In this document: positions 1 to 14,000 of the stretch, one piece after another
How the letters are laid out: every line of letters starts with the position of its first letter
How positions within the stretch are numbered: the first letter of the stretch is position 1
Source of the DNA: Ischnura elegans
Taxonomy: Eukaryota > Arthropoda > Insecta > Odonata > Coenagrionidae
Direction of reading: 5' to 3'
Length of the DNA: 64,000 bases
Assembly (NCBI RefSeq): GCF_921293095.1
Contig: NC_060258.1
Span: forward strand, 4,402,001-4,466,000
Made by a program: the position numbers and the translations under genes
Notes under the pieces: generated by a model
What the model was told of the DNA's origin: nothing
Database searches by the model: none
The model's input: only the letters and a program-made list of their open reading frames with translations

Positions 1-1955
1 GTCCACTTCCCGGGGGTGCGTGTGAGGGGGAAGGGGTCGCAGTGGAAAAGGGTAGTGTACCCCAGTGCATGGTCCAAATTCTCGGAAATGCCCCTTAGAC
101 CCACGCCCCCTAGGGCAGGAAAAGTAGCGTCACGCCTCCTTTCCCGCCACTCATAGTATCCTCCTATCACCACAAACCGAATATGCAACAAGTGAGCTTA
201 TGTGTGGAGTCTCGCAAAATTCATACATCTAATCTGAGAACCAAAATTTGTAATAATAATAATATAAACTAATGACACAAATTTAGTAATATGGTAAATA
301 CTACGTACTCACCTAGAATAAATCGGCGTTAGTGGTCGCAACTGATAGCTGCCTCTTCCACTCCAGTTCCTGGGGTCCCTTCTCATCTCACAACTGCATT
401 CACCACGAGTTCACGAAAGAGTGACGGAGTTGCAATTCAGAGTGGGTGGTGTCAGTTGAAGCCACTAAAACAACTCCTGGGGAATGCTTCCGCGAACGTT
501 ATTATTTCTTTACAAACTTGAGATTCTCCCGTCTTCATTCTTCTTCCCCTTCCCCGCGCTCTTGTTTCTTTCACCCGTAAGGTCTGCAGAGCCGTTAAAT
601 CGCAACATATACATTTTGGCTCTTATAATAAGAAGAAAGTTTTTTTCCCTATTATAAAACCTAGCTTATTGCTTTGCGTGCCAAATTTTTAAAATTCAGA
701 ATTTCTGTGAATTTTAAATTATATAAAGACTTGAGTAAGCAAGTGACCATCGCTTGCACCTTGTGTAGACATTTGGGGGGAAAATATGAAATAATCTTCG
801 AGCCCCATGTGAATTGGGAGGTGTTCTGTAGAATCCGTTGGCATCTGAGATCGTGCAACCCGCGGACATCAGTGAAATAATGTACAAAATGAACAATCTT
901 GGAATTAGTTCCGTAATTTAGTTCAAAGAATGTGCTGAGAACGTTCACCTTGCACATGTTCAAAGTTAGTGCAGCGGGAAACAATCTTTGCATGTTCTAA
1001 GCACGTTCTATGCACATTCATTCTGAATTAATTCAACTCTGCACGTACTTTGAAGTAATTCAAACTTAATTCTGCACAAACTTTCCCCACTGGGTATTGT
1101 AACCTTCATCAGTGGTGGAGTTTTATGTTAAATTGTAGAAATTATCATTTGTAGTATATAATTATTCATTTATTAATCGCATTTACTCCTGAAACAATTT
1201 GATATGCTTGAAAGCGCAGTCTAAATCTTTTGTGCAAATAAGTGGTGAAGGATTCAGTTTTTTCGGGCAAACTAATGTTGTTGTGTGGAAATATACATCA
1301 TAAAAACTTAATTAAGTCACTGGATGTAAAAATACCTCAAGAAAATACCAATTATCAATTTTACATGTAGAGAAAACAAATCTACATATTTACCCATTGA
1401 AATTATGCAACTTCTAACCTTTTAGAAATTAATCTAAAGATTTCTCTTTTTCGTTAACTCAAAATGGCCTTCAGTTGTATCTCGTCTGAGTAAGTTTTTT
1501 TGTCAAAATCCTTGACGTCTCTAAACCAAATTATTAACCAAAATAAACTGAAATTATTTTCTGTTGTTGCCCCTTTTTATTTTCCATGAATGAATGCTAT
1601 TACCTATGGGCTCTGTATTCTCATACAAAGTGTTCCCATAATATAAGTTTCTGTTATAATATAAGATGATATCTGGAGAATTACACCTCCAGGAACTGTT
1701 GCCCAGAGAATAATGACGTGGATTTTTCAGGGATTTTGCAATGAAAATAAGAAGCATTAGGAGTATACATAAGTGGTTAATTTAATAACAAGTGTAAACA
1801 TAATCAATTCCTGATATTAAAACCTTGCCGGATAGTATGAAGAATATATCCATTTGAAACTAACTTTTATTTTATTCGTGTGAATAATTCTGAAAAGCAC
1901 ATCTATGTTTCTTTACCTCATTCGCTAATGATGATGATTGGGGATTATGTTGCAG
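1..1955. other. Upstream or intronic sequence, no supported gene
   Basis: No ORF here looks coding. The stretch starts with a G/C-rich segment, then becomes AT-rich, with an (AAT)n run near 242-260. Positions 880-1090 are an odd chain of short recurring pieces (TTCAAAG, TGCAC and GTTC-like words) that could be the end of a degenerate MITE. Because the first supported zinc-finger exon starts in phase 0 without an ATG, this stretch is probably intron or 5' region of that gene. No promoter was recognised. Confidence 0.5.
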
Positions 1956-2081
1956 CCCAATACCTTAACTGCTTCCCAAGGTGAAAAGGTGGAAGCTCAG
2001 AGTAGGGGAATAATTGTGGCAGACCTGGACTTGACGCTGATTGGGGCAAAGAAGGAACTATCTCCGGAGGAGAATGCCCAG
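1956..2081 (+). CDS. Zinc-finger gene, linker exon 1 (internal exon)
   Basis: 42 codons, phase 0 at both ends, preceded by a TGCAG acceptor and followed by GTATGT. The translation carries the word SQGEKVEAQ followed by GIIVADL and an acidic-basic tail. It is clearly similar to the exon at 6363-6491 (SQGEDVDAE then GAIVIVQ), which supports both the frame and the exon call. No known domain. Confidence 0.7.
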
Positions 2082-5000
2082 GTATGTACAGAATCCTTGT
2101 AATGGAATGTAATTATTTGTTGAAGGAGGTAAAAATCTAAAAGTTTGTCATTGTAAATCATAGGAAAATCTGCTTTTTACATAGATTCAAGGAAACCCAT
2201 TTGATTCAAAGTAATTAATATTTCAAACAAGTTATCTTATCTTAATGTAAGCAGTTTTTTTCCTTCTTGTGTTGTTCATTTGGTAGTAGTTTTCTTGCCT
2301 CATGCATTACTATATAAAATCCTGGGACTGATTAACTTGACCTTATTGGCACTCCAGTGGGGAAGTGGTGCACCTTGGTGGTCCAAAGTATTTCATGCCT
2401 GTGCTGTTATTCATGTGATGGCACATTATACCTGTGATTTTCCGAAGCTACCCATGATTTAGGTGTCAGAAGTATCACATAGTTGCTTGCTAGCAACCGG
2501 TACACGCTTAGCGTTAAAGCTCTAGCTTTACAAGTTAACAAGCTTAACTTTTTTTTCCTCCGGTGAATTAGAAAGAGCTGTATTCCTGCAATGTAGGAAT
2601 ATTGGATTCCTAGTGGTGCTGTTTATTGAAAGTACACCAGCCCTTCTTCAGTATTCCTGTTCTCTTTGCTACTCTGATGCATGAGTATTAACAGGCAGTG
2701 TAACCTATTCTATTGAAAGTTACAAGGAACTGAAACAAGTATTCTTATCTTAAAAGCAGCTGTTTAATCATTTTTATGTTGTACGTAAGTGTTGTAGTTT
2801 ACCTGCCTCATATGTTAGTATATTAAATCCTTGTATCATATCTTATGAAGATGTATATTTTACAATATGACATCCTAGAACTGATAAATGATAGCTCATT
2901 AAGAAAACCACATCTCAGACTTCAATCAAACCTTTAAGTGTTGTAGTCCATCTGGAGCTGTCCACAAATCACCCCCATACGGAATTACATAGCCAATGGT
3001 TTTAAAAAGAAATGCAGTTAAACATTCACAGGTCTATTTTATTCCTATAGAGGTAGGAGCGGTAGCCCAGTGTTAATGGTGTTTGGCTACTACCTGGAGG
3101 TCCTAGGTTTGACATTCGCATGTAGTGCTCTTTTTTCATAATTTTTTTCTGCTTATCATTGTGCAAAATTTTACTTACAAATTGGTTTGTATTGGGAATG
3201 TAAAAATTTTAATGCAAGTTTTAAAATAGTAAAGCATTTAAAGTACAATCAAACACAACAATAAAAATGGTGTTGCAACATTTTATGAATTTTTGATTTA
3301 TTGTGGTTCTGCCTGCCTGCTGTTCATCTTTGTTTCCATTATTTTCACTGAAAAAATTAGTTTCATGTGTGGAAATATTTTTCTGTAATGCAGTAGCATC
3401 AGATTTTAACCCGTTTTTTCACATGGATGCCTAGTTTCAATTACATTGTTTTTTTTCCTCGCCAAAGAAACCTTAATTTGTTTATGGTATCGCTTGAATA
3501 AAATGACATCAAATGCATACTTAATAAATCAAGATAATATTACATGGAAGGCATAACAATTATCAAAAAATGCTCCCATGGTAAAGGAAGGACATTTTTT
3601 TTTAACCCTTAAGCCGTGACGTGCAATTCTTGTTACACTACCAGTGACGTACAGTCTGGGAGACCGCAATAAGTCAAAAATTCATAAAATGCTGCAACGC
3701 CCATCTTATTTTTTTGTTTGATTCTTCTTTAAATGCTAATCCACCAATGGGCCAATAAGGGGTTCCAACTCTGGTTCACCTGTGAGGCGATCCCAAAAAC
3801 CTTTGGTGTGGTTTTTGAACTCGTTGAACTTAAATAAATACTGAATACCTTGTGCATTGACAGGCCCTCAAAGGTGGTGCGGATACGGAGGTATCCGAAG
3901 GCGATCTCCCCGAGGATCAGCAGTCTGAAGAATATGATGAGGAGGAGAGCTTTTGTCTAATGCTGGAGAGCGATTCGGATGAAGGGGATGATTGCAGAAA
4001 TAGTGATGCCGGAACCAAGGTGGTGAGTTTGGGATACTCGCTGATGATCGACACAGTTTTTGTAGTAGACTTTAGTACATCAGACTCACGATTATCCGGC
4101 TGCGGATTATCCGTGCATGATTTTCACTCTTGCTCAATACTTAATAAAATAAAATGCATTTTGATCCAAAAGTATCTGATACGGAAGATCTGGCTCGGAA
4201 AATCAAGGATCCCATCAGAATCTGGGTCAGAAAAAAATCCTGGATCCGTCCATCCCTAATTAAAAGCATCCTTAATCAGGGTTCCCACTCAACCGTGAAA
4301 ACCTTAAAACGTGAGTAAGCTGTGAATTTAGTCTACCAAACAAAAAAGAAAAATCGTGGAAATAGCCTTTAATATTATCATAAAGCTTTAAAAATCTCTC
4401 CAAATTTGTTGCAGAACTATGACTGACTGATGATCAGAAAAATCGATATTTCGATCAGGTTTCAAGGCCGAGTCATGTGCAGACAGTGTCCATGCATTTA
4501 TCTACACAGGTGTATTCGCAGGGCAGTTATTGGTCAGTGTGCCATGACTACACATTAACCTGTGATTGGAAGAACTGGTAACCGGTAAAGTCATCATTAA
4601 CCCTGGTAAAAATATCAGACACTTCTTCACTTCCCTGCCACACTACTACTTCAATTTTTCCGCTCACAACCAGGCCTTGCATTTTCTTAATGATAGGTGA
4701 TGTCAGGAGAGACAGCACGTTCATTGCTGCATTTGCACTCTCAGCATCTATTGCATTTATTAAATTTGTAGTCAATGTGTGGCCGGTGATTGTTACATTA
4801 GCAATATTTTCACCCAAAATGGCATATGAACAGGCCGTGAATTTGACGACATTCAACGACATAATTTTATTATTTAGTTAGAGTGGGAACCCTGCTAAAT
4901 AAAGTCATGGCATTACAATTTCTATTAGTGTCCATGCTTTTTGCTTGGCAGAAGACGGTGCCGTAGATGATTACAGCGATGGAAATGCCAAGTGACATTA

Positions 5001-8000
5001 AAAGGAATGCGTACAAGTAGGTTGTAAATACAGCAGACTCTCGATTATCCGGCTGCGGTTATTCCATGTTGTGGATTATCCGTGCACGATTTTCACTCTT
5101 GCTCAGTAGTTTCCACGACCTTTAAAAAAAATTGGATGCAAACTCATCGGAACAACTTCATTAATGCTAGGATACACCAATCTTATTATTTGTATTAGAA
5201 TCCCCGTAGAAATTCTATCAATAGCTAGCTAGCTGCATTCACAGGAGTACCATGTTCATGTTTCCCAAGCCTCGCAGCACGCGACTGTGCTCCGTGATCA
5301 TGGATTCAAGTCCCGCAGCAATTGCAAACAGGGAAACTAGTGCAATAGGCGACTACATGGTGTGGTGCCTGAGTTTAGAGAATATCCAATTCCCCATAGT
5401 ATAATTTTCAATAACTTTTTGGAATCCTCCCAACTTCTTTAGTAAACCTGCTAATTTTCATAAGAATCAGATAAAAACTTTGGCTGAGTCAAATTATTTC
5501 CCTCTGGAGGTACAATGCCTCTGGATACTGCATTCATTGAAAAACTGCAGTTTCACCCAAACTTCAAATGGTTGTGAAAAAAACTAAAAGAGATAGCCAA
5601 GAAATATTTAACTCTGTTTTATTCCTACACGGAATGATGAAAATTGCCAAGTTTCATCAAAATCAGAGTCAGTGGGTGTCATGCCTGGATGAACTGACAT
5701 GGAATGACCCAGGAGGTTTTGAAAAGGCTACCATGGGATGTCAAAGATGGTAAAATGTCCAGGCATTACAGTAGGGTGAGCTAATGGTATGATGTACTCA
5801 TGCGAAGTGAGTAATCACATCTAATCCATCTCTCAGCAAAGCATGTTTTATCATTTTTCTATATGTACTCTTGTGAGTGATTTTCCCAAAATTGAATCTT
5901 TTTATCGATATCTTCAAAGACTAATAAGAATTTTGATAAATAAAACATCTAGTGGATATAATCTATGGAATACAAAAAAATTTTGTATGCGTAGAGGATA
6001 AGACAAAGTTAATGGCAACAATATCTTGAAGCAATTTAAATAACACCGAAGTCTCAGTCACACATTCAAGCATTAGACAAATATTCATTCACACATTAGT
6101 ATTGATATGTTACTTGATACTAATCCAACATTTTCTTGATAAGATGAGTGTTTTTTTTTATTCTAGCACTATGATAGATTTTTTTACAATTCAGTGTGTA
6201 TAAATGGGAGATGTGAATATTACAGAAGTGAATTTTTAGGGTGATGTGTTGATATATATCCGTGCTATAAATAGGAATCGTTATTTTTTTGGTGAACCCA
6301 CAAAGCTATTTCTATATATCTGTATCTCTGTGTTTAAGGATGCTGATTATGATCATATGCAGGCACAGGCCTCAACATCTTCCCAAGGTGAAGATGTGGA
6401 TGCTGAGGGCACAGGAGCCATTGTGATAGTCCAGGACTCCATGCCGGTTTTGGCTGAGAAAGAATCTCCCAAGGAGACTGGTGCCACTGAGGTATGTGTG
6501 AAATTCAAATTCTATTAAAATATTGGAAGAAAGTAATGTTTGGGAGAAATCCTCCATTTTTAGTACTGGAAACATGGGCTTCTTGAGTCCAGATATTGAA
6601 GCATTTATTATTATTATTATTATCAAAAATGGCCAACTACATTTTAACCAATGCCACTTGGCACTTTTCATGGGTAATTTAAAATTGGTGTGCACAAGGG
6701 AAGGGGAGCCGATACAATATAATGTGAGTGTGTGTGTGTAATGGAGCCCGAATGGACTGTAAAGTGTTTCCCCCTTCCCCCCACAAGTCTGCGCCTTCCC
6801 GACTTTGGTGTTTTGTGCGTGACCACTGAAAGGTCCACATTTTCCCCCATCCCCTCCCTCCAAACAACACCTGTGAGATGCGCATGGAGAATGACGGAAT
6901 CTGCACCCCTTCCCTCTACAAAATGAGATCATGCTTTGCCAACCCCCGTGTTGAGGATTCTAAGAAAACACACTCCTACCCGTATTCCCCCACTTGCTCC
7001 AACCCCAGAATAATAACCATGTCCAGGATGTGAATCTCAAGAAGACACATTGACCTCGGCTTCATAATGCAGCCGAAAGTTATGCTGGAGAGCTGAAGGC
7101 GTCTTGATGCACAAAGGTTAAGAAAACACTTAACCTTTGTGCATCATGAAGGAGTTTCACCATGTTACGCCAACCACCATCGCATTTTGAAGGCGTCTTG
7201 CTTGTCACGTGGAGGTGAAGTAGAGAGAGAAGAGAATGTTGGAAGATAGATGAAGAAGTGGGGTGAAGAAGAGGATACAGGAGAATACAAGGGTAGATTT
7301 CCTGCACCAAGAGGAATGAAGTCAACCCATAATGCCCATAATTACATTTCTCTCATCCCATGGTGAATGAAGATGCAGCAACCCTGACAGGAAGCAGCCA
7401 TGGATGTCATACCCATCCATGACCGAGAGTCAATAAGTAAAACTGTTTTCCGCATTACTATTAATAATAAAGGTAAAAAGATTCACAAAGAATTCCCCTA
7501 TATTCCCCAATCAAGAATAGAAGAACTAACAGTGAAGGGTTCCCGTTGCCCTACATAAATTTTCCTCTGTACTTTTTTATTCTTTTGACCCTCCTGTTTT
7601 CCCCGTGACTGAGTATATTTTAGTATTTTGGATAGAATTTATTATTGGATAGTTTTTGGGTTGATGTTGGTTTAGAGCACTTCATTTGTACTTGTATTCA
7701 CACCAGAGATTCATTAGAAGTGAAGATTCTTGTTTCATTTTTTTAATTATTTTAGATGTCATTTGTTTTTGGTAAATTTGATTTGTTTTGGTTTTTTTCC
7801 CCCTCGCCAGTAGTGTGCTTTAAGACAAGATAATTCGGCATTAATTTCATGTTTTTTGTGTATTTTTCCTTGTTGATTTCTTTATCGCATTAAATTTTTT
7901 GTTGAATTTATAGTCCATGTATGTAGTAAGCACTCGTTCTTTTGTGCACCCCTGCAAGCCATCAGCTAAGAGCCCTACCCTCCCCTTACCCCCCTTTCTT

Positions 8001-11000
8001 CCCCTTCCCCTCTTCCCCAACCCATGGTACAGGACCACATCCCTCCAAACGAATCCTCCCACTCCCCTTTCTTCCCCCACGTCACGTCCTCATGTGATTC
8101 GTGCTGTTGTGGCATTGCTGTCTTTGAAATACTCATTTTATACATTTAAATTAAGCTTAAACATATAAATTTTTTACAAAGTAAATACTTGAATGTTTTA
8201 TTTCATTTGGGATTGAGTTAACCTTAATATTGGATTACTCGACCCCAAACTGTAATACCCGTGCGGAATGCTGAAGACATGCTGAATTTCAAGTATTGTT
8301 AATCATTGAACTAGATTCATACACTTCCAGCACAGGTTTTTAAGAAGCTTAATCGATTCAAACTTGCCAACATTGTCCTATGCATACTATTAAACTTCTT
8401 ATGCTTTGTATCTATTTTCATACATCTTCTTCAGCTTTTACTCAAAGAATACTTCTTGTAATAGCTCATCTACAGCTTGCCCAAGTGCATGGGAAACTGA
8501 CTCAACATGGTGAGGATGTATTCATGGTCTGCAATTTCACAGCAGTGCACAGCAAGAGACACTTTCATGTGGCCACCAAAGTAAAGAATCTTTCGCCTCA
8601 GAGAATAATTTACACTTCTCTGAGACATTAGTTCAAGTATAAAATGAAACTTCTTTGTGTGGTTTAAGTTACTTCAGCCTAAATGCGTTGTTGGAAGTCC
8701 ATTCACTTCACAAGACAAGTTGATCGTTTCTTTTTATTGTTGCATGCATGCATTATAATTGACTTATGTTTTACTAGGTGAAATAGTGAGACCTATAAAT
8801 GACATCTGTAATAGTATTGAATTAAATCAAGTGTAATATTAACATAATTAATAATAGCGCTGTAACTTGGTGGAAAGCCTTTATTGTGGGAGTTGAAGAA
8901 GTAAAAACTTGGCTATTTCTCTATAGTGATTTATTGTGACCATGAACTTGCAAGCCTGCTCTCACAATAACTGTTACAACATAGTTGCGTATTAGTTTCA
9001 TTTGACATAGTGAATCTGTTGCCGAATATCCCAAGAAAGGAAGTAGTTCATTTAGTGGAAATCACCCTCATCAAGTCAGACACACCATATCCAGTGACAA
9101 GTGAACTCCTGAAGTTGTGCAAAAATCAAGACAGTTTTTTCTTCATTGGCAGGCATTACAAATAATAAGATAGTGTAGCTATGGGGTCACCTTCGTCCCC
9201 TGTCATACCTGAAATTTGTATGGATAATTTTGAAAAACTTCATTTCCCTATTATATGTCCTCCTATAAAAAGCATAAAATGATATCGATATGCAAGAAAT
9301 GTGTTTTGAGAGTCACAAGGTATGTCATTACAGCTAATGCGATTTCTGAGAGTTCTCAATTCAAAGGATAAATACATGTATAAATGAATAAATAAAATTT
9401 TTAGTATGGAAGTCGAGACAGAAGGCATACAATAGAATGTAATGGGTGTAGACCACAGAGTCAATTGGATTACATATCCACTGCTGTTAATGATTATTTT
9501 ATCGTTTTGAAAGGATGGAAAATCAGATTTATTAACATTTACTATCTTCCATAGAGAATTCATATTTTATAATGAATATTTTTGAGTTATTTCTTGGTCA
9601 AATGGAAAATATAAGCTAATATGTGTGTTTATATGGTTTAAAAATTAGTTGTTTATAATCACCTGCAAAGATAGTCCAATTCCCTGTCCATTCATATTTT
9701 GATGCTTACTTTCAGCCTACTTCTAAGGAGAATGGAGAGCTGATTCAGAAACAGACAATGACCATGGAGTCTATGACGGAGGCATTGGGTAAGTGCTCTT
9801 AAGTGCTTGAAAATGACTTCACAGAAAAGACTTGTAACTAATTCTGATGAGTCAAATGCCCCAAAACTGGATTTCAGAATTCAATCAAATTTTGCGAGCT
9901 TGGCATGAAATTTTTTGTACTCTCATTCTACGTTCTATTCCACAGAAGCATGTTATTCGTCAATATTTCTATAAAGGTTGCTGAAAATTTTATTTTTATG
10001 TGTGGCTTGACACCGGGTCCTCTGGGTGACAACTGAACAGCTTAAGCACTAGACTAATTCTCACCCTTTCCAGAGTGGCTCTTATACATGAATACATTTG
10101 ACCTCAAATGTTTAACTGGATTTGTAGTTTGAAATATTGGTTGCACATGTAACCCCACATGGGGACTGATTTGAGGACAACTCGCAATGGACTATAACAA
10201 CAAAATTTGGTTGAATTCCGACACTAGGTTTTCAGACACTCCACTTGTGAAGGATGTAGCATCTGAATTTGTCATCCTTCTATACTTTATTTAGTTTATG
10301 TTAATAGTTCTGCGGCTAAATTTAATCAGATCCGCAATTGTTTATTAGAACTTTCTTCATGGGTCAGTGATAGAAGCAATATTTGCAGTAATATGCAATC
10401 ATATGGGATTTCCCCCGTACTTTACTTAAAAATTTTACCTTTAATATTGGTCAATGGAAAATTAGTACTAAAAGTCACTTATGAAGAATACTAAGAATGA
10501 GATTCCAGGTCCCATGTCAATTGTGGCGTCCATAGACAAATTTGACATGGAACTTGTTCAAATGAGCACAAATGGTTTTTTTCAGTTATGAAATAATGGG
10601 AAAATTTGGCTTTGATACACACCCCATCCAATTCACTTTTTTGTGCTCATGGCAACTGTTCTTTATTAGGCCAAACAACTATTCATGGAAGAAGTGAACA
10701 TGGAAAAAAACTGATTAGGCTAAAAATGAGCTAAACTCAATTTCAATACTTAGTGTGCCAAAGTTATAGTTCCGCAGAGCAATGACCGTGAGCAACCAGC
10801 CCATGCTTACTTATTCTTCGTAGCTAAGATCTCAAGGCTATAGTTTCATCAAAATTTTAATGTGGTACAGTGAACTTCAAGGCATCACCCTCATTAACGG
10901 TGGATATGAGAAGTTTGAATATTTCGGATGTAATTTAACTTATAACTGCTAGGTATATTTTTTCATTGGGATTCTATACTTCCATTTTGTACATTGCTCT

Positions 11001-14000
11001 ACATTTCAAATACCTTGACTTTAATGAAAATTGATTCAGGTCATATTCAAAATGAAAATGATATCTTGAATTGTGGTCCTTTCTGCAGCTAATCAATTTA
11101 CTATAAGGGAAGAGTTAGGGATTTAGAAATTGGCTACTTGTCGACCACCTGGTAATCAGGAATCATTGCCATTTTTCTCTTTTCAAATTAAGTCTATAAA
11201 TCGACAGCGAGGAAATACAAAAGATATTCCTACCGACTAACTCATGAATCCAGCCTTTAGGGTGATTGCTGGCTGTACCTAATTTATGGTGAATTCAACC
11301 CTGCCAGTGAAAATGAACGGTTTTAGGTCGCCCTAGGATGGAGCTGGGAAGTAATTGGTTTGAATGCGTTACGAATTGTTTAGTTTGCTGATAAAATTCC
11401 TGTTTGCATCCAAAGCCTTTTATCAAAATGGTAGAAGCATTGTTCAAACAGGACAAGCTTTTTGTCATTTGAGATAATACATAACCGGTCTGTTCTGACG
11501 GAAACCAATCCATCCTGACTCATTCATGCTTTCAAACAAAGACTTGCAGAAAGAGATAGGGGCGGCACTGTGAGGGCACATTCAAAGAGAGAGTCAGAAC
11601 TCTTTCCACTCTACTCTAATGGGACGTGCATTCATTGAAGCCATAATTTAAAACTTTGAATCCAGATCCGATGCCATCTGCAAATTCGGATCTGATGAAT
11701 GGCCATATCAATGGATATTTGGATATGAGGCATCCCATCTGACTATCCATAATGTTAACCTAGGTATGAGATCAATAATACCCTAGGCCTTTACTCTTGA
11801 AAGAATTTTATCAATATTGCAAGGTGCAGTGGTTACTTAAGGTTTTTAGAAATTGAAGGGATTGCCGTGTGGAGAATTAGATCTTCATATGTTGGCATTG
11901 TTGTTCTTGTTTATGCACCTCAAGTATTTCGTATTTTTTTAAATTTGTGTTATCCTTGAAGGTAAAATCTTATAATATACCGTTTTTTTGCCCATTTATC
12001 TTCCCCTCAATGATTTATTAAGCTGGCAATCATTTTTTTGTGGGCTTTAATTACCTTCTGGCACCTGCAGTTCCTATCCGTTTGTATGCTGTATATTTTA
12101 AGTCTTTTACTTCAAGGAAGTACATATTTTTGTTTAATAATAATGGTAATTGTTTCAAATTAACATTATGTGTATACCATGCCATATGTTAATTGACTTA
12201 ATGGTTACTTTTATGCATAATATGCTGCATTGTGGTGTTTTCTGAAGTAGATATTTGAGGTTAGCATGTAATAACTTGCTCAATTTCTCTCAGCAGCAGC
12301 GCCAATCAATTTGTGTAAAAACGTTTGGAAACCGCCATAGAAAATTAACTCACACCTTTGTTATGGGACAAGCATCTAACTGTTACATTGGTTGAAGTGG
12401 CTACTTTGATATCTGTCTAATGGCTTCTACAAATTAGGCCAACAAATCACAGATTACATGTCTGACTTTACTTATTTTAAATGTGGAATTCTTTTCTAGA
12501 TCTCCCAGCTCCTGAAAGAGCCTCAGATTTTTTTGCTCTCTATGAACCAAAAATTAGAGAGTCACATTCAAGGAAAGCATGGAAGGTGATGAATAAAGAC
12601 ATTGAAATATGTGGTTCCCTGCTTGCTGATAAAATAACTTTGTGCTCAATTCCTGATGATGGACAGTTTCATTCGAAATCTAGGCGTGTGTCTAAAACCA
12701 GAGGAGATAGGGGAACAACGACTGTTGCGGGGGAAATAATTGATTGTGATAACCCTGACATCACAAAGGTTTCTAGGGTCTGTGACATTGGAAAGAGTGG
12801 CCCCAAGGCAGTCGTGCGAGAAAACAAAGAGATAAGTACTAGCATGATCAAAAATCCTGGGAAGCGTGCCAGATCAAAGGACAATTCTTATCGATGCTTC
12901 AACTGTGGAGATGCATTCAATGCCAAACATGATCTCATCGAGCACCTCAAGATTCATTGTGGTTCTGGCAGTTTGGATATAGATGCAAATTTGTCAATCG
13001 GAAAACATGTGGCCCTCAAAACCCTTGTCTCCAGAGTAGAAACTGATAGTTCTTATCAGCCCACCTCCTCCAACGGTTTGAATAAGCTACTACGTAAAAG
13101 GCAAGGGGGGAGACAAAAAGGAAATGGGCTTTTTAAGGAAAAGTTTGGAGGAACAACGGAGAAGAAAATTGTGAGGAAAGTGAGGAGGAGCTCCATTGTA
13201 GATGGGAAATCGTGCACAGATAGTCCACGCACAACAAAGAAACCTTCCTGCGGTGAATGTGAATGGTCATTCCCTAAAAAGAGCTACCTTGTCCGTCATA
13301 TTCAGAATCATGCGAAGGAGACAGCTTATTCCTGCAATGAATGTGAAAAGTCTTTCTCTCGAAAGAGCTACCTTAACGATCACTATCGGACTCATACGCA
13401 GGAGAAGCCTTATTCATGCAATCAATGTGAAGAGTCTTTCTCTGTAAGGAGCAACCTTGTCTGTCACATGAGGACTCATACGAAGGAGAAAACTTATTTC
13501 TGCAAAGAATGTGAAAAGTCTTTCTCTAATAGGAGCAGCCTTATCCGTCACATTCGGACTCATACGAAGGAGAAACCTTATTCCTGCGGTGAATGTGAAA
13601 AGTCTTTCTCTCGAAAGAGTCACCTTGTCCTTCACATTCGGACTCATACGAAGGAGAAACCTTTTTTATGCAATGAATGTGAAAAGTCTTTCTCTGATAG
13701 GAGCAACCTTCTCTGTCACATGAGGATTCATACAAAGGAGAAACCTTATACCTGCAGTGAATGTGAAAAGTCTTTCTCTCATAAGAGTAGCGTTGTATAT
13801 CACATTCGGACTCATACGAAGGAGAAACCTTATTCCTGCGGTGAATGTGAAAAGTCTTTCTCTCATAAGTGTAGCCTTGTATATCACATTCGGACTCATA
13901 CGAAGGAGAAACCTTTTTCATGTAACGAATGTGATAAGTCTTTCTCTGATAGGAGCAACCTTGTTCGTCACATGAGGATTCATACAAAGGAGAAACCTTA

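Noticed and set aside
5255..5315. tRNA-like stretch (GGATTCAAGTCCCGC)
   Set aside because: Only the T-arm-like word is present. No D arm or acceptor stem could be paired.
7847..8168. ORFs on both strands over the C/T-rich tract
   Set aside because: Low-complexity composition alone keeps them open. No motif was found.
11660..11700. Inverted pair CAGATCCG/CGGATCTG
   Set aside because: Eight bases in an intron of 2.7 kb is within chance expectation.
12481..12499. ATG at 12481 as start codon of the zinc-finger ORF
   Set aside because: An in-frame acceptor (TTTTCTAG) lies directly after it and its phase matches the upstream exon. The first six codons look like intron.
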